DNA of 5,770 nt from the NCBI GenBank assembly GCA_015487535.1, contig WFPN01000272.1, positions 1 to 5,770 of the forward strand, read 5' to 3'. Below the pieces are notes generated by a model. It was not told the origin of the DNA. It made no database searches and worked only from the letters and a program-made list of their open reading frames with translations. Numbering within the stretch: position 1 is the stretch's first letter; every line of letters starts with the position of its first letter. Of this stretch, positions 5,001 to 5,770 are shown piece by piece. This DNA comes from Aquificaceae bacterium (lineage in GTDB: Bacteria > Aquificota > Aquificia > Aquificales > Aquificaceae). A program made the position numbers and the translations under genes.

Positions 5001-5770
5001 CCCTCCCCACCACGACATCTACTCTATCGAGGACCTCGCTCAGCTCATACACGACCTCAAGCAGGCCAACCCCGAGGCAAGGGTGTGCGTAAAGCTCGTT
5101 GCGGAACACGGCGTTGGGACCATAGCGGCCGGTGTTGCCAAAGCCTACGCGGACGTGGTTCAGATAAGCGGTGCGGAGGGCGGAACGGGAGCCTCCCCCT
5201 ACTCCTCAATAAAGAACGCGGGCAACTACTGGGAGATAGGGCTTATGGAGACCCAGAGGGTCCTGATGGAGAACGATCTGAGGGACAAGATAAGGGTGAG
5301 GATAGACGGGGGGATGAGGACCGGAAAGGACGTGATAATAGGGGCGCTTCTGGGAGCGGAGGAGTTCGGCTTCGGAACCGCTGCCATGATAGCGGAAGGG
5401 TGTGTTATGGCGAGAGCCTGTCACCTGAACACCTGTCCCACCGGAGTGGCTACCCAGGATCCAAAATACAGGGCCAAGTTCAAAGGGAAAGTGGAGAACG
5501 TTATGGCCTACTTCAGGGCTGTTGCAAGGGAGGTCAGGGAGATACTCGCCCAGATGGGCTTCAGAAGTCTCGACGAGATAATAGGGAGGACCGATCTCAT
5601 AGAGGTTGTGAGATACGAGGAGTTCCCCGGCTCGAAGAGGATAAAGGTGGAGGCCCTTTTAGAGGCCTATCCCGAAGGCAGGGCCAGTAGGTGCCTCGTC
5701 GAGAGAAACGACAACCCGGCTCCCAACTTCAACGACGAGATACTCAGAGACGTCCTGCCCTACATAGAGA
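2047..5770 (+). CDS. gltB: glutamate synthase large subunit, 3' partial
   Basis: GltB with its partner GltD converts glutamine and 2-oxoglutarate into two glutamates, the GOGAT half of ammonia assimilation. The 1241 codons in view are open to the window edge; full-length family members run to about 1500 residues. Domain order: a class II glutamine amidotransferase with the N-terminal nucleophile Cys8, HQRYSTNT (205-212), AHNGEINTIQGNRNW (226-240), DSASLD (270-275) and RNGLRPARY (344-352); a central domain (about 430-720); then the FMN-binding synthase domain with GGMSLGALS (878-886), SNSGEGGED (904-912), KPGEGGQLPGHK (954-965) and QISGAEGGTGASP (1039-1051). Cys1119, Cys1125 and Cys1130 (C-x5-C-x4-C) are the 3Fe-4S ligands. 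The C-terminal GXGXG beta-helix domain is cut off. The propeptide before Cys8 is only seven residues, far shorter than the roughly 40 of E. coli GltB. An ammonia tunnel links the two active sites in this family. No frameshift was seen: motifs stay in one frame throughout. gltD is not in view and may follow downstream. Confidence 0.97.
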   Translation, partial: MVTEFDSCGVGFVCDINGNVSNQIVSWGVEAVKNLTHRGAIGGDGKTGDGAGVLTQIPRKFFRKILEELGYEISDINNLAVGVFFLYEDVEDKVVAEFVKEGVKVLGWREVPTEPDAVGESALKVMPKIKHLLIDMEGIPPEKREVKLYFIRRKIENRLGDEKVYVPSLSSETIVYKGMLVAPQLDRFYPDLKDPDFESAYCMFHQRYSTNTLPNWRLAQPLRLLAHNGEINTIQGNRNWMIALQNELEHEVLGDKKDLIKPLISYEESDSASLDRVFELLCHVGFSPEHAINMLIPPAWEHIPELSEEVKAFFEYQSLLMKPWDGPAAIAFVYGNKIGAHLDRNGLRPARYVLTEDGILVLGSEVGMIDLGDRKVKEKGRLGPGDTIVVDLSKGEVKKTEEILEELATSKPYKEWIDKNLLRLSKLTEGRSLGLPKEDPERIRKMVAFGWTEEEIKNVIQYMAQTGKEPTFSMGDDTPLPPLSEKPKLLFRYFKQRFAQVTNPPIDPIRERLVMSLKMNLGHKRNFLKETPEHAKRLQIDSPILLDYQLKAIEEQNEFKVVRIPICYPKERSYNIVELQDMAGERRISELIMDALYEEIPINDLMMGIETLQRRVEEAVREGAEIIILSDRYISKHRVAIPSLLAISACVKHLAKQGLSTKVSFIMETGEARDTHQIACLIGYGASAVYPYLAYETIKELCDKGKLEIHYEEAVFNYKKALEDGLLKIMSKMGISTLNSYHGAQIFDTVCLNRDVVEKFFTGTPVTLEADGIEEIEISTLARHNAAYETEEPKLDYGGDMKFRKGGEFHAWSPHVVRALHKFLETKDYEDYKKFSELANSQHPTFIRHLLTYRKAEKPIPIEEVEPEEEILKRFVTGGMSLGALSPEAHEVIAEACNRLGMKSNSGEGGEDPKRYWTIKNSAIKQVASGRFGVTPTYLASAKDIEIKIAQGAKPGEGGQLPGHKVNEYIAKLRHSQPGVTLISPPPHHDIYSIEDLAQLIHDLKQANPEARVCVKLVAEHGVGTIAAGVAKAYADVVQISGAEGGTGASPYSSIKNAGNYWEIGLMETQRVLMENDLRDKIRVRIDGGMRTGKDVIIGALLGAEEFGFGTAAMIAEGCVMARACHLNTCPTGVATQDPKYRAKFKGKVENVMAYFRAVAREVREILAQMGFRSLDEIIGRTDLIEVVRYEEFPGSKRIKVEALLEAYPEGRASRCLVERNDNPAPNFNDEILRDVLPYIE

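Overview
The window looks like chromosomal DNA from a thermophilic bacterium. Arg is encoded mostly by AGG/AGA and Ile very often by ATA, the proteins are compact and rich in Glu, Lys and Arg, and genes are tightly packed. The gene content (small periplasmic c-type cytochrome, MtnB, a MIP18 Fe-S protein, a V4R protein, a 3Fe-4S glutamate synthase) would suit an Aquificales-type chemolithotroph. That placement is an impression from protein style and codon choice, not a search result.

Layout. Positions 1-154 are a near-perfect fold-back: a 73-base arm, an 8-base loop and the exact reverse complement of the arm. It sits at the very edge of the window, inside the 3' end of a cytochrome c gene, and is most simply an amplification or assembly artefact that replaced the true gene end. 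The cytochrome gene reads leftward (start at 501). Diverging from it across 58 bases is mtnB (560-1165, rightward), an enzyme of methionine salvage. mtnB meets a leftward two-gene unit tail to tail with no bases between the stops: a V4R-domain protein (1166-1651) preceded by a MIP18/DUF59 (SufT/PaaD-like) Fe-S assembly protein (1639-1953), the two overlapping by 13 bases. Diverging from that unit across a 93-base regulatory gap is gltB, the large subunit of glutamate synthase, which fills the rest of the window (2047-5770) and runs off the right edge before its C-terminal domain.

How the parts relate. These are mostly housekeeping genes in an alternating divergent/convergent layout rather than one pathway. 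Three proteins touch Fe-S, haem or metal chemistry: the periplasmic cytochrome, the MIP18-type Fe-S maturation factor, and GltB, itself a 3Fe-4S flavoenzyme, next to the MIP18 gene. The overlap of the MIP18 gene with the V4R gene implies co-translation and is the most suggestive functional hint for the poorly understood V4R protein.

The regulatory DNA is the other point of interest. In the cytochrome/mtnB gap, the predicted promoters on both strands place the transcription start at, or within about a base of, the start codon, and neither gene has a Shine-Dalgarno sequence, so both messages may be leaderless. gltB and the V4R gene have clear Shine-Dalgarno sites, and the MIP18 gene has a short one. 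I found no RNA genes, CRISPR array, mobile element or convincing intrinsic terminator, and no clearly novel multi-gene system.
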